This document shows, in pieces, positions 8,436 to 17,829 of a stretch of DNA of 64,000 bases (position 1 is the stretch's first letter; each line of letters opens with the position of its first letter). The notes below the pieces were generated by a model that did not search any database, had not been told where the DNA came from, and saw only the letters and a program-made list of their open reading frames with translations. The translations under genes were made by a program, and so were the position numbers. This DNA comes from JAJFKX01 sp965230265 (GTDB lineage: Bacteria > Pseudomonadota > Gammaproteobacteria > Xanthomonadales > Wenzhouxiangellaceae). Where the stretch lies: contig OZ245999.1 of assembly GCA_965230265.1 (NCBI GenBank), forward strand, positions 434,001-498,000, in the 5' to 3' direction.

Positions 8436-9917
8436 TTATTGGCTGCCAGCAGCAGTAGAGGCAATGGCCAATTGAAGCGCATCCAGTTCGTCCAAACGTT
8501 GAATGCTGCTTTGGTGCTGGGCCAGTAGCTCGTGGGTTTGATCTGCATCAAGTGGAATGGCTTCTGGCAAATCGACCGTTCTCGGGTTTCGATGGGTACC
8601 ACCCACCACAAACTCATAATGCAGGTGTGCTGCAGTAACCATTCCGGTTGCACCAAGATAACCAATGGTTTGACCCTGTTTTACCCGCTGGCCGGTTTTG
8701 ACCGCTTTACGGCTGAAATGCAAATACTTGGTGACTATATCGTTGGTGTGTCGGATAAACACATAGTTACCGTTGTATCTGTTATAGGAGGCCTCTGTAA
8801 CAACACCATCACCGGTTGCATAGACTGGGGTGCCCACTGGTGCACCGTAATCGATACCGTTATGTGGTTTGACCCGTTTAAGTACCGGGTGCATTCGGCG
8901 TGGGTTAAAGTTTGATGTTACCCGGGCAAAATCCATGGGTGTGCGCAAAAAGGCTTTGCGCATGGGTTTGCCTTCGGGCGTGAAGTAGTCGGTGCCGCTG
9001 TCAGTTTCAAAGCGCAGGGCTTTAAAAGTTTCACCACGATTGACAAAACTGGTGGCCACAATTCCACCATCACGCAGGTACTCGCCATCACGCCAGATTT
9101 CTTCGTAAATCACCACAAAGCGATCACCGCGGCGGATGTCCAATGCAAAATCAATATCCCAGCCAAAAATTCTGGCCAGTTGCATAATGAGTGAATCGCT
9201 CATGCCGGCTTCTATACCAGAAACAAACAAATTGCCTGTGATGACGCCGTTGGCTTCACGTTCACGAATATCAATATCCCGCTCGACCATTCGTGATGTG
9301 AGTTGATCATCTGTTTGTTCAATGATGAACCAGTTATCTTCTGTCTGTTCTCGTCTTAAGGCTAAAAACTCGCCATTTTGATCAAAGGCAATATCAATCG
9401 TTTCGCCAACATCCAGACGAGTCAACTGTTGACTGTCATCGTTCAAAGTAACGATGTTATGCACCAGCGACGGAGACAGTTCACGTTGCTTAAAAAGCCC
9501 CCCCAGGGTATCGCCGGGGCCAATGGCAATAGGTTGCCAGTTAAATTCCGGGGTGCTGTCGGTGTCCGGGCCGGTTTGATCGTCTTCAACTGCTGCCTGG
9601 CTCACCGATGAGGTGCTTGTCGCAGCTACTCTCTGCGGTGACAGTATGCGCTGTTGAGCATTGATATTGGCAGTGGCTGTTGGTGTGGTTTGATTGACTG
9701 ACTGGTTGTCTGTCAGCGCCATGGATTGGCCGTTTTCTAACAGTTGGTTATCTGTAACCTTTGAATCATCGAAAAAGAACCCCAGGCTCAAACCTATTAA
9801 AAGTAAGCCCATACCTAGAAGGCTCAGGGCAGGGCGAGCACGAAGCATTCGGGCAATGTGACCCACATATTGCCCAGTGTTGGACAGCAGAGCATTAGGT
9901 CGTGAATGCTGCCTCAT
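8436..9917 (-). CDS. M23 peptidoglycan endopeptidase (MepM/OapA-like), membrane anchored
   Basis: The 493-residue protein has an N-terminal transmembrane anchor (about residues 30-48), a low-complexity linker, a central OapA/LysM-like region (about 130-200) and a C-terminal LytM/M23 domain. Zinc ligands are visible as the H and D of HNGIDYGAPVGTP and the HLHYEF motif; KYLHFS is also present. Such enzymes cleave peptide crosslinks during cell-wall growth. The gene is divergent from tyrS with 225 bases between, and is followed by anmK. Its place in this conserved cluster fits a cell-wall remodelling role. Confidence 0.93.
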   Translation of the reverse strand: MRQHSRPNALLSNTGQYVGHIARMLRARPALSLLGMGLLLIGLSLGFFFDDSKVTDNQLLENGQSMALTDNQSVNQTTPTATANINAQQRILSPQRVAATSTSSVSQAAVEDDQTGPDTDSTPEFNWQPIAIGPGDTLGGLFKQRELSPSLVHNIVTLNDDSQQLTRLDVGETIDIAFDQNGEFLALRREQTEDNWFIIEQTDDQLTSRMVERDIDIREREANGVITGNLFVSGIEAGMSDSLIMQLARIFGWDIDFALDIRRGDRFVVIYEEIWRDGEYLRDGGIVATSFVNRGETFKALRFETDSGTDYFTPEGKPMRKAFLRTPMDFARVTSNFNPRRMHPVLKRVKPHNGIDYGAPVGTPVYATGDGVVTEASYNRYNGNYVFIRHTNDIVTKYLHFSRKAVKTGQRVKQGQTIGYLGATGMVTAAHLHYEFVVGGTHRNPRTVDLPEAIPLDADQTHELLAQHQSSIQRLDELDALQLAIASTAAGSQ

Positions 9918-10142
9918 GCGGGAGAAAAGGCGCTTTTGGGTTTCTGCGGGCTAGTCATGGGTGGCTATTGTAATCATAATGCGACCTAAAATCAGTCTGT
10001 ATGCGATAGTCTGCATATGGGTTGCAGATCAATACCCGGGTTCACTTTTCAGAGTGGGATGATATCTGCGACCACGTTAAGCGTTTGTCAGGGCCATCAT
10101 CTGCTCACAAACAATCGATTCAACATAACGGTGTGATTAAGA

Positions 10143-11345
10143 GTGATAACTAGCGTTAATGAACAAATAGAACTGTTGCAGCGTGGCTGTGAGGAAATTA
10201 TTCCGCTGGATGATCTGCGAGAAAGGATTGCTGCAGGCAAAAAACTGCGCGTCAAAGTCGGGTTCGACCCGACTGCTCCAGACTTGCATCTGGGGCATAC
10301 CGTATTATTGAACAAAATGCGCCAATTCCAATTGCTGGGGCATACCGTCATTTTTTTGATCGGTGATTTTACCGGCATGATTGGTGATCCCAGTGGCAAA
10401 AACACCACCCGCAAGGCCCTGACAGTTGAAGAAGTGATGGCTAACGCCAAAACCTATCAGGAACAGGTGTTTAAGGTGCTGGATAAGGACAAGACCGAAA
10501 TCCGCTTTAATACCGAATGGATGAATAAACTGAATGCTGTGGAGTTTGCCGGGCTGGCTTCTCGTTACACTGTCGCGCGGATGCTGGAGCGGAATGATTT
10601 CGAACAGCGCTTCAAAAACAACCAGCCGATTGCCATCCACGAGTTTTTGTACCCGATTGCCCAGGGATATGATTCGGTGGCGCTGGAATGTGATGTCGAG
10701 CTCGGTGGCACCGATCAGAAATTCAACCTGCTGATGGGCCGTCATCTGCAACCCCAATTTGGCCAAAAACCACAAATCATTATGACCTTACCCCTGCTGG
10801 AAGGTCTGGATGGTGTGCAGAAGATGTCCAAGTCGCTGGATAATTACATTGGGGTAGATGAGCCGGCCGATGAAATGTTCGGAAAAATCATGTCAATCTC
10901 TGATGAGCTGATGTGGCGCTACTTCGAATTGCTCAGCGCTCGGCCTAATGCTGAGCTGGATGGGTTCCGTCAGCAGATCAAAGACGGTGCCAACCCGCGA
11001 GACATTAAGTTTGAGCTTGGTATCGAAATGGTGGATCGTTTCCATGGTGAAGGTGCTGGAGTAAAAGCACGCGATGCTTTTATCGCCCGCTTTGCGCAGG
11101 GCGAATTGCCGGAGGATATTGAAGCAGTCACCATCGAGACCAATGGGGAAGGTATCGGTATAGCGGCAGCGTTAACCACAGCCGGGTTGACTGCAAGTAA
11201 CTCGGATGCGTTCAGGATGTTGAAGCAGGGGGCGGTCAAAATTGATGGGGAAAAAGTCGTGGATGGACGAATGCAGCTTGAGGCTGGGTTTCATGCAGTG
11301 GTGCAGGTAGGCAAAAGAAGGATAGCCAGGTTAGAGGTTTTATAG
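10143..11345 (+). CDS. tyrS: TyrS, tyrosine-tRNA ligase
   Basis: The 400-residue class I synthetase charges tRNA-Tyr. It starts at GTG. The HIGH-type motif appears as HLGHTVLL near residue 46, preceded by KVGFDPTAPDLHLGH, and the KMSKS motif is intact (VQKMSKSLDNYIGV, about residues 227-240). A C-terminal S4 RNA-binding domain is indicated by FRMLKQGAVKIDGEKV (about 357-372). Length and motifs match the TyrZ-like form common in Pseudomonas. No rRNA operon follows it here, unlike in Pseudomonas. Confidence 0.97.
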   Translation: MITSVNEQIELLQRGCEEIIPLDDLRERIAAGKKLRVKVGFDPTAPDLHLGHTVLLNKMRQFQLLGHTVIFLIGDFTGMIGDPSGKNTTRKALTVEEVMANAKTYQEQVFKVLDKDKTEIRFNTEWMNKLNAVEFAGLASRYTVARMLERNDFEQRFKNNQPIAIHEFLYPIAQGYDSVALECDVELGGTDQKFNLLMGRHLQPQFGQKPQIIMTLPLLEGLDGVQKMSKSLDNYIGVDEPADEMFGKIMSISDELMWRYFELLSARPNAELDGFRQQIKDGANPRDIKFELGIEMVDRFHGEGAGVKARDAFIARFAQGELPEDIEAVTIETNGEGIGIAAALTTAGLTASNSDAFRMLKQGAVKIDGEKVVDGRMQLEAGFHAVVQVGKRRIARLEVL

Positions 11346-11518
11346 TTTTGATTGATATGTTGGCTGTTTGGTTGTTTTTTAATCGTAAGGTACGTGTGCA
11401 ATAAAACACAGTTTGTTGTTTTGAGGCAAGAAACGTCGCCTATCTAATCAACAATGCCGGGTCTTTAAAGCAGTTGTGTAGAACTGTTGCTCGTCAGTAG
11501 TGGTTTTGGAGGTGGCTT

Positions 11519-11920
11519 ATGAGATCTACGTTTCTTATTCAACACACGGTGATTAGTACTGTGTTGGTGCTTTGTTTGTTGATGATTCCTATCGCCTGTA
11601 CACAATCGGGTGCTAACGATCATGATTATGATAACAAGTTTGTTAAACATGAAGGTGGGCGTGAAAGACAGACGACATTGACATTGCTGGCTTCTGAACT
11701 GCTCAGTCGCAGTGCAGCAGATGATGGCCTCTCTCTGGTCATTGCATCCAATGGCAATACAGCCAGCTTTGAATGTACGGGTAATAGCGAGCAATCCATA
11801 GCAGCTTGTGGACAAAGATGTCTGGCCATTCAAAATGAGCTGGAAAGCACCCATGCCCCAGAAGGTGGCTGTTCATCAATAAATAATGGTTGTCAGTGCA
11901 CTCATGATCCATTTGAGTAG
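11519..11920 (+). CDS. Small cysteine-rich lipoprotein of unknown function
   Basis: I do not recognise this 133-residue product. It has a hydrophobic N-terminus ending in a lipobox-like IPIAC (about residues 23-27), so it is probably a lipoprotein. The C-terminal 50 residues contain six further cysteines (ECT, AAC, QRC, GGC, NGC, QCT), which suggests disulfide bonds in the periplasm or at the cell surface. A strong GGAGG ribosome site lies a few bases before the ATG. It stands alone between tyrS and a methyltransferase-like lipoprotein. Confidence 0.65.
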   Translation: MRSTFLIQHTVISTVLVLCLLMIPIACTQSGANDHDYDNKFVKHEGGRERQTTLTLLASELLSRSAADDGLSLVIASNGNTASFECTGNSEQSIAACGQRCLAIQNELESTHAPEGGCSSINNGCQCTHDPFE

Positions 11921-12045
11921 CACAAAGATAACCGAAAAAGAAAAGCCAAACGAATAACTTACTGAAGTAGAGCTGTAAGTTAAGGGGCTTGCGCGGTGTT
12001 CTGCTGGGCTGGATAATCTTATAAGATTCCAACCAGAGAACACTC

Positions 12046-12978
12046 ATGCGCATATTACTCTCGATCTTTTTCGTTTTATTACTGGTCGCCTGTCAATCGG
12101 CCGAACAGCCTGCGTCCGTTGAGCCGGTCGCAGAGTTATCCGAACCATCGTCTGCACAGCCTGCAACAGAAGAAGTTCAGGTAAACAGCGCAGATCCACT
12201 TAGCGTTGTACTTGACGCTCAACCTGACGATGTAAAGGCTCGCTATCAATACCGGCACCCTAAGGAAACCATTGAATTTTTTGGGATTGAACCGGGTATG
12301 ACAGTGGTCGAAGGGCTGCCGGGTAGTGGCTGGTATTCCAAAATCCTGTTGCCATATCTGGGGGAAGAAGGCTGTTTGATTGGTGTTAATTACGCGCTGG
12401 ATATGTGGCCCAATTTTTCATTTGCTGATGAGGCGTTTTTAGAAGAAGTGTCAGGCTGGCTGGCTGGGTGGCCGGCACAGGCAAAAGAGTGGGGCGGAGA
12501 AAACAGTCCGCATATTGCCGGATTCTGGTTTGGCTCGCTGCCGGAAAGTTTTGAAAATAAAGCCGATGTGGTGTTCTTCCCTCGAGTGCTGCATAACCTG
12601 GCCCGTTTCCAGAGTGACGGTGTAGCCAACTACCTGGATGTGGCTCTGGCCGATGCCTATGCCGTATTAAAACCAGGCGGGATTTTCGGTGTTGTTCAGC
12701 ACGAGGCCCGTGATGATATGTCTGATGAGTGGGCATATGGCGGTAATGGCTATCTTAAAAAGCAATTTGTGATTGAACAGGCTCAAGCGGCAGGGTTTGA
12801 GCTGGTGGCTGACAGCGATATCAACGCCAACCCCAATGATCAACCCGGTGAACAAGACATTGTCTGGCGCCTGCCGCCATCATTGGTAACCAGCCGGGAT
12901 AATGAGGAACTCAAAGCACAATATGAAGCGGTTGGAGAATCTAATCGTATGACTCTAAAGTTTAAGAAGCCTGAATAG
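12046..12978 (+). CDS. Predicted class I SAM-methyltransferase fold with lipoprotein signal
   Basis: The 310-residue protein resembles the predicted methyltransferase family COG4798. Motif I appears as VVEGLPGSGWYSKILLPYLG (about residues 87-106), followed by a Rossmann-like pattern and a post-motif LKPGGIFGVVQHEARD (about 207-222). The N-terminus is a lipoprotein signal with lipobox LLVAC (cysteine at residue 16), which would place the domain outside the cytoplasm. The substrate is unknown. The combination of a SAM-binding fold and export is odd, since SAM is not expected in the periplasm; the family often carries signal sequences, so this is probably not an annotation artefact. Confidence 0.75.
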   Translation: MRILLSIFFVLLLVACQSAEQPASVEPVAELSEPSSAQPATEEVQVNSADPLSVVLDAQPDDVKARYQYRHPKETIEFFGIEPGMTVVEGLPGSGWYSKILLPYLGEEGCLIGVNYALDMWPNFSFADEAFLEEVSGWLAGWPAQAKEWGGENSPHIAGFWFGSLPESFENKADVVFFPRVLHNLARFQSDGVANYLDVALADAYAVLKPGGIFGVVQHEARDDMSDEWAYGGNGYLKKQFVIEQAQAAGFELVADSDINANPNDQPGEQDIVWRLPPSLVTSRDNEELKAQYEAVGESNRMTLKFKKPE

Positions 12979-13042
12979 ATAAAGTAAAGACATCAGGCTC
13001 AGGGTATATGATATGTGGGTTGGTATTAAGATGAGGTGAGCT

Positions 13043-13270
13043 ATGAGTAGTTATTGGGAAGGTGTAAAGCGTCGCTGGCAGGGGATGGTTGATGCACCAA
13101 AACCGCCACCTAAGAGCACCGGATCTGGAACCGGAACCGGTTCGGGGAGTTCTGGAACAGGTGGCGGTCCAGGAAAAGAATGGGAATTGGTTTATCAGAA
13201 GTTTAGGCAGATTGAGCGCCGTGATCCATACAGCTTTCAAGAGCTGGTTGATTGGTGGAATCGTGCTTGA
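13043..13270 (+). CDS. Small soluble protein with Gly-Ser linker, function unknown
   Basis: The 75-residue product has three visible parts: a basic, tryptophan-containing N-terminal helix (SSYWEGVKRRWQGMVD), a Gly/Ser/Thr-rich linker (about residues 28-46), and a C-terminal segment with aromatic and charged residues (KEWELVYQKFRQIERRD and SFQELVDWWNRA). A GAGGTGAG ribosome site precedes the ATG. There is no signal peptide. I do not recognise the family. The strong ribosome site and the amphipathic ends support a real gene rather than a chance open frame. Confidence 0.6.
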   Translation: MSSYWEGVKRRWQGMVDAPKPPPKSTGSGTGTGSGSSGTGGGPGKEWELVYQKFRQIERRDPYSFQELVDWWNRA

Positions 13271-13284
13271 TTTAAAGCTTTTAC

Positions 13285-13671
13285 GTGGATAGACCTCATA
13301 GTCTAAAAATCGCAGTTGCAATATTGTTGCTGGGTCTGCTGATCAGCATGCCAGTGGTGATCATAAATATTATCCACTCACCGGCAGAGTATTTACGGTC
13401 ATTCATGTATAGCGGTGCGGTGCTTTTATTTGTTGCCCAGTTAACTGTGATAGGGTTTTTGTATCACGGTAGAAAATGGGCATGGTGGCTGACTTTGGCT
13501 GTGTTGATTTTTGGCACCCTGGCACAGCTGTTATCACCAGCCGAAAATGGTATCCACTATCACATGGCGGGTCTTAACGTGTGGCTGCAGGCAGCTCTGA
13601 GTATCATTGTGGTGGTTTTTTTGTTAATGCCTGCCACCAGAAAATGGATAAAACATAGCAGCGCACAATAA
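13285..13671 (+). CDS. Small integral membrane protein, function unknown
   Basis: The 128-residue product has four hydrophobic segments (about residues 8-27, 41-60, 67-85 and 98-118) with a basic C-terminus, so it is an inner-membrane protein. It begins with GTG 14 bases after the preceding small gene. No catalytic motif is visible and I do not recognise the family. Its proximity to the 75-residue gene suggests cotranscription. Confidence 0.6.
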   Translation: MDRPHSLKIAVAILLLGLLISMPVVIINIIHSPAEYLRSFMYSGAVLLFVAQLTVIGFLYHGRKWAWWLTLAVLIFGTLAQLLSPAENGIHYHMAGLNVWLQAALSIIVVVFLLMPATRKWIKHSSAQ

Positions 13672-13696
13672 AGTGTTTGTTAGTAGATGACTGAAT

Positions 13697-14050
13697 GTGG
13701 TGAATAAACCCAATAAAATTAATTACATTGAAATCCCAGCACGGGATATAGAAAAAGCCAAGGCTTTTTTCAGAGAGGTGTTTGGCTGGTCATTTGTCGA
13801 TTACGGTCCAGAGTATTGCAGTTTTAATGATCAGGGGACCGATGGTGGTTTTTATCAATCTGATTTAACAGTATCCACTGAAAATGGTAGCGTTCTGATC
13901 GTTTTGTACAGTGATCAGTTGGAAGCAGTGCAAGACAAAGTGATTGCTGCCGGTGGCAGAGTAATAAAACCGATTTTTTCTTTTCCAGGTGGTCGTCGTT
14001 TTCATTTTGCTGATCCTAATGGCAATGAATACGCAGTCTGGTCAGAGTGA
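13697..14050 (+). CDS. VOC-superfamily (glyoxalase/bleomycin-resistance-like) protein
   Basis: The 117-residue protein has the vicinal-oxygen-chelate pattern: INYIEIPARDIEKAKAFFRE at residues 8-27, FGWSFVDYG, a central ...VLIVLYSDQL strand, and the C-terminal FSFPGGRRFHFADPNGNEYAVW. Single-domain VOC proteins of this subgroup are common; the substrate is unknown. The start is one of two consecutive GTG codons at 13697 and 13700. The gene stands between a membrane protein and a DksA-type gene on the same strand. Confidence 0.82.
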   Translation: MVNKPNKINYIEIPARDIEKAKAFFREVFGWSFVDYGPEYCSFNDQGTDGGFYQSDLTVSTENGSVLIVLYSDQLEAVQDKVIAAGGRVIKPIFSFPGGRRFHFADPNGNEYAVWSE

Positions 14051-14127
14051 ATTAGGGAAATACTTTTGACGCTGTTGTTCGTGCAGTGATAATTTGATTG
14101 TCTGTTTTTTTGTTTTAGGAGTAACTC

Positions 14128-14394
14128 ATGGCCGGTGGCTGGGCACGTGATGGTGCAGTTCAGGATCAAATTGATGCCAGTGTTGAGGATGCTGTTAAGC
14201 ATGCCCGCAGCCGTTTGAGCAATGGCCAGAGTCTGAAGCACTGTGAGGAATGTGGCGACTCAATCCCGAAAGCCCGCCGTGAGGCATTGTCTGGAGTGCG
14301 CAAATGCATTACCTGCCAGGAAGCTGAAGATGCCGATACCAGGGCCACTGGTGGTTTTAATCGTCGGGGCAGCAAGGACAGTCAGTTGCGCTAA
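14128..14394 (+). CDS. DksA/TraR-type C4 zinc-finger protein (YbiI-like)
   Basis: The 88-residue protein carries the DksA/TraR zinc finger CEECGDSIPKAR...CITC (cysteines at about residues 36, 39, 56 and 59). It is much shorter than DksA and lacks the long coiled coil with acidic tip residues, so it resembles the YbiI/TraR class, which may bind the RNA polymerase secondary channel. A TAGGAG ribosome site lies about seven bases before the ATG. It is convergent with hemN. Confidence 0.85.
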   Translation: MAGGWARDGAVQDQIDASVEDAVKHARSRLSNGQSLKHCEECGDSIPKARREALSGVRKCITCQEAEDADTRATGGFNRRGSKDSQLR

Positions 14395-14512
14395 TCGCTT
14401 AGACAGCAAAGAAAATGGTCTTGAAGCGGTCTTGCCGGGTAACTTGGTATGCCCTGATGTCAAAGTTGAACGGGATGGCTACAAACAGGAACGTGCCAAA
14501 GTCGTCTTATTA

Positions 14513-15916
14513 TTAAAGTACTCGCGAAAATTTCACCGGTTGCGACGGATTTTTTAAATAGGCGTCAAACACCATGCAAATAGGTCTGATAAATAGCCGG
14601 CCAGCCTGTGAGACTTGAATCGATTCCGAATTGATAAACACCAAACCATCATCAGCCATGGTTTTTAATTCGGACAATGCTTCAGCAAAATAATCGCTGA
14701 AACGTATTGAAAACTGACGTTCTATCTCTGCAAAGTTTAACTTGAAGTGACAGATTAGCTGTTTAATCACTTCCCCACGAATAAGGTCATCTGGAGATAA
14801 TTCGAGCCCCCGGGCTATCGGTGACTTGCCATCATCAAGCGCATTGCAGTAACCCTCAATGGTTTTTTCATTTTGTACCAGAATATTATCAATAGCACTG
14901 ATTGATGACACACCCATCGCAATCAAATCACAACCGGCGTGTGTGGCGTAGCCTTGAAAATTTCGTTGTAACTTGCCTTCTTGCTGGGCGATGGCCAGTG
15001 CATCATCTGGTTTGGCAAAGTGATCCATGCCAATAAAAACATAACCGGTGTCAAGCAACTTCTCAATGGTTTTTTCCAGGATAGTTAATTTGGTACTGGC
15101 CGTTGGCAGCGTTTGTTCATTGATCTGACGTTGAACTTTGAACATCTGTGGCAAATGCGCGTAGTTGAATACCGATAGCCTGTCTGGGCTTAGTTCAATA
15201 ACCTGATCAAGTGTTGGTTCAAAAGTTTTCCAGCTTTGGTGAGGCAAGCCGTAGATCAAGTCCATGCTGATGCTGTGGAAACCTTGTTGATTAGCGGCAG
15301 CAACCAAACCACTAACATCCTGGAAAGAGTTAAATCGGTTGACTGCTTTTTGTACCTGCGGGTCGAAGTCTTGTACGCCCATGCTAAGCCGGTTAAACCC
15401 CAGCTCACGTAAACACTCGATCGCCTGTGTTGAGGTTTCTCCAGGGTGGATTTCAACAGAATATTCCCCACCATCGTCATCGCGCAAATTGAAGTGTTGC
15501 CTGGTCGCCTGCATCAACATTCGCTTTTCATCATCACTGATATAAGTGGGTGTTCCACCTCCCCAGTGCAGCTGATCAACTTGGCGGTCATTGTCCACCC
15601 ATTCAGCAAGCTGTTGCATTTCAGCCAATACACGCTTTAGATAGGGTAATGCCCGTTTGCGATTGGCAGTAATGACCTTATTACAGGCGCAGTAGTAACA
15701 GACCGTACTGCAAAAAGGAATATGAAAATATAGAGATAATGGTCGTTGAGATTGATTACCACGTTGAATGGCAGCGATTAACTGCTGCTCATCAAATGGG
15801 CTATGGAGCTGTGGTGCAGTAGGGTATGAAGTATAACGCGGCCCTGACAGATCATGACGTTTGATTAACTCGGGGTTCCAAAGTCTGGAGTCGGGCGCGT
15901 TGGTTTCTGGAGGCAT
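14513..15916 (-). CDS. hemN: HemN, oxygen-independent coproporphyrinogen III dehydrogenase
   Basis: This radical-SAM enzyme makes protoporphyrinogen IX without oxygen. The radical-SAM cluster motif is YFHIPFCSTVCYYCACNK (about residues 53-70 from the chosen start), with HWGGGTPTY and the SVEIHPGETS block following. The ATG at 15916 is preferred to one at 15955 because it has an AGG-type ribosome site and gives the usual N-terminus (SRLWNPELIKRHDLSGPRYTSYPTA region). The length of about 467 residues is normal. I looked for a canonical FNR/ANR box upstream and saw none. HemN is useful to an organism that experiences low oxygen, in line with the multiheme cytochromes in this window. Confidence 0.95.
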   Translation of the reverse strand: MPPETNAPDSRLWNPELIKRHDLSGPRYTSYPTAPQLHSPFDEQQLIAAIQRGNQSQRPLSLYFHIPFCSTVCYYCACNKVITANRKRALPYLKRVLAEMQQLAEWVDNDRQVDQLHWGGGTPTYISDDEKRMLMQATRQHFNLRDDDGGEYSVEIHPGETSTQAIECLRELGFNRLSMGVQDFDPQVQKAVNRFNSFQDVSGLVAAANQQGFHSISMDLIYGLPHQSWKTFEPTLDQVIELSPDRLSVFNYAHLPQMFKVQRQINEQTLPTASTKLTILEKTIEKLLDTGYVFIGMDHFAKPDDALAIAQQEGKLQRNFQGYATHAGCDLIAMGVSSISAIDNILVQNEKTIEGYCNALDDGKSPIARGLELSPDDLIRGEVIKQLICHFKLNFAEIERQFSIRFSDYFAEALSELKTMADDGLVFINSESIQVSQAGRLFIRPICMVFDAYLKNPSQPVKFSRVL

Positions 15917-16321
15917 TTTTTTGCCTGAATAATAGGATTTGAATAAGGCTATCATACCCGCTTAGGTAAGGCATCAAATGCTGCTTACAACAGCCAAGGT
16001 GGCCTGTATGAAAACTGTGGATCTGTTACCAGATTGCCATATTGACCTTATTTTTTATCACTTGGCAAAGACCCGACAGTCTGTAACCTGGCCAGCATGG
16101 TTGCTTGCTGTCGGTGCGATTGGCCAATAAAGCGGTATTTTGATTGATGCTGATGGCTCAGCAAAATTACATATGATGCTAATACACTGAATTGGCGCCT
16201 AAAGTATTGCCAGTGAAATTGGATAGTATCGAGTTTAATTATTTGATTTTTCGTTATTTTTTTAGAAAAAATCACCAGTATTCAGATTGACGCTGGGCAA
16301 GGCTGAGGCCTATAATTGGTT
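15917..16321. other. Divergent intergenic region, hemN / TPR-barrel operon
   Basis: About 400 bases separate the divergent hemN gene and the TPR/beta-barrel gene. The right half is A/T-rich, which fits promoter DNA for the operon starting at 16322. Short open frames here (for example 16048-16275 on the minus strand) have no ribosome site or family resemblance and are not called. No tRNA or clear palindromic operator is visible. Confidence 0.5.
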
Positions 16322-17827
16322 ATGAAATCAATTGACCGATCGATAAGAGTCAATGTCACTAACTGCATACTAATAATAATACTGGGGTGTACATTGGTGG
16401 AGGGTGCATTCAGTCAGCAAACTGAACTGAATGCGGCACAACAGGCATATGCCGACCGGGACTGGTCGAGCGTTGTCCAGATTCTTGAAAATACCGCAAC
16501 CACAGCCGATGATCAGCGGTTACTGGCGCTGGCTTACTACCAACAAAAAGACTTTGACAACGCTCAACCACGCTTGTGGCAGGCAGTCACTCAATGGCCG
16601 AATGATCGAAAGCTGCGAGAGGCACTGCTGGAAACCTGGTTGGCGCGTGGCGATCATGCATCAGCATTGGCTTATCTGAATGATCATTCTGCAGCTGATG
16701 ATGATCCCAATACCTGGTTTGCAAGAATGCGCATTGCTTTGGCACAGAATGATCCAACTGAAGCTCGGCGGCAATTGGATCGCTTGTTGCAGCAGGATAA
16801 TGCCCGCCTGGCTCAAGAGGCTGCTGCCGAATATATTGAATATGCCCAGGCACAAGGACAACATACCGATGCCTACCAGATAGCACAGCAGGCGCTGGCC
16901 CGTGATTCTGATTCGTTTCTTAGTTTTCGTTTCCGACAAATCAATGATGTCAGCGCCACAGAAGAATCACAGAGTAGCCCATGGAAATTTACTCTGGGCT
17001 ATCGACTTGAGTATGACGACAATGTCGCTTTGCTGCCCGATAGTTTGCTGCCCAGTGGTGATGCCGATGCTGACGAAGATGATTTCCGGCATGTGGTCAC
17101 AGCTGACGTGCTCTACCAGCAGGCACTGGGTGGTAACTGGCAGGTGTTTGGTGAGGCGCGAGCAACGCAATCCATTCACCACCAGGCCAGCGAGTTTAAC
17201 TTTACCCGTTTGAATGGTTTGCTGGGTACCGGTCAGTCATTCAATCGCTGGGGCTGGCGATTGCCAGCAGAAATCAGTCATGATCGTTTTGATGGCGATT
17301 CTTTCAGTACCACTTTTACTGTCAGCCCTGGTGCGTATTTTAAAATAACCCAAAACTTCTATACACATGTTTACGGTCGTTATGCCAGCAGCGATTTTGA
17401 CCAGGTGGCTTTTCCCGAAGATGATCGTAGTGCAGAAACCTATGGCGGCGGTTTGTTGCTGGCAGGCAATATTACGCGGCGCTGGACGGTACGAGCCATT
17501 GGTGAATATCTGGATTTTGATGCGGATGGCAGCAATTGGGATCGTGAAGAAATTCAAGGTTATCTGTACACCGAGTATAGCTTGACACCAGACTGGTCAG
17601 TGGGTGCAGGTGCGCGCTATACCGATATTGATTTTGACAATTTGAATATACCCTTTTTAAGCACACGGGCGGACGAGAGCTGGGAATATTATTTGAGTTC
17701 CGGTTATCGGTTAGCGCCTGGCTGGTTTTTGCGTGGCCAGCTTACTTTCGTCGATCATCAATCCAATATCGAGGCATTTGATTACGAGCGTCTGGTCGCT
17801 TCTATTGGCATAAGCTGGCGGTTTTAA
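16322..17827 (+). CDS. TPR-containing outer-membrane beta-barrel protein
   Basis: The 501-residue product has a signal peptide ending near GAFSQ, a TPR-like helical region (about residues 30-205, with AQQAYADRDWSSVVQILENT-type repeats), and a C-terminal region of alternating aromatic strands (about 220-501) ending in phenylalanine after SIGISWRF, as outer-membrane barrels do. The architecture recalls surface-lipoprotein-assembly-modifier/DUF560-like barrels, but I cannot confirm that family. It is followed after two bases by the FecR-domain gene, so the two are surely cotranscribed. A role in export or surface display of the giant protein encoded downstream is a reasonable inference. Confidence 0.72.
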   Translation: MKSIDRSIRVNVTNCILIIILGCTLVEGAFSQQTELNAAQQAYADRDWSSVVQILENTATTADDQRLLALAYYQQKDFDNAQPRLWQAVTQWPNDRKLREALLETWLARGDHASALAYLNDHSAADDDPNTWFARMRIALAQNDPTEARRQLDRLLQQDNARLAQEAAAEYIEYAQAQGQHTDAYQIAQQALARDSDSFLSFRFRQINDVSATEESQSSPWKFTLGYRLEYDDNVALLPDSLLPSGDADADEDDFRHVVTADVLYQQALGGNWQVFGEARATQSIHHQASEFNFTRLNGLLGTGQSFNRWGWRLPAEISHDRFDGDSFSTTFTVSPGAYFKITQNFYTHVYGRYASSDFDQVAFPEDDRSAETYGGGLLLAGNITRRWTVRAIGEYLDFDADGSNWDREEIQGYLYTEYSLTPDWSVGAGARYTDIDFDNLNIPFLSTRADESWEYYLSSGYRLAPGWFLRGQLTFVDHQSNIEAFDYERLVASIGISWRF

Positions 17828-17829
17828 TT

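Noticed and set aside
16048..16275. 75-codon minus-strand frame upstream of hemN
   Set aside because: No ribosome site or recognisable family, and it lies in the A/T-rich promoter region.
15956..16315. FNR/ANR box upstream of hemN
   Set aside because: The T/A-rich stretches do not match TTGAT-N4-ATCAA on inspection, so no site is called.
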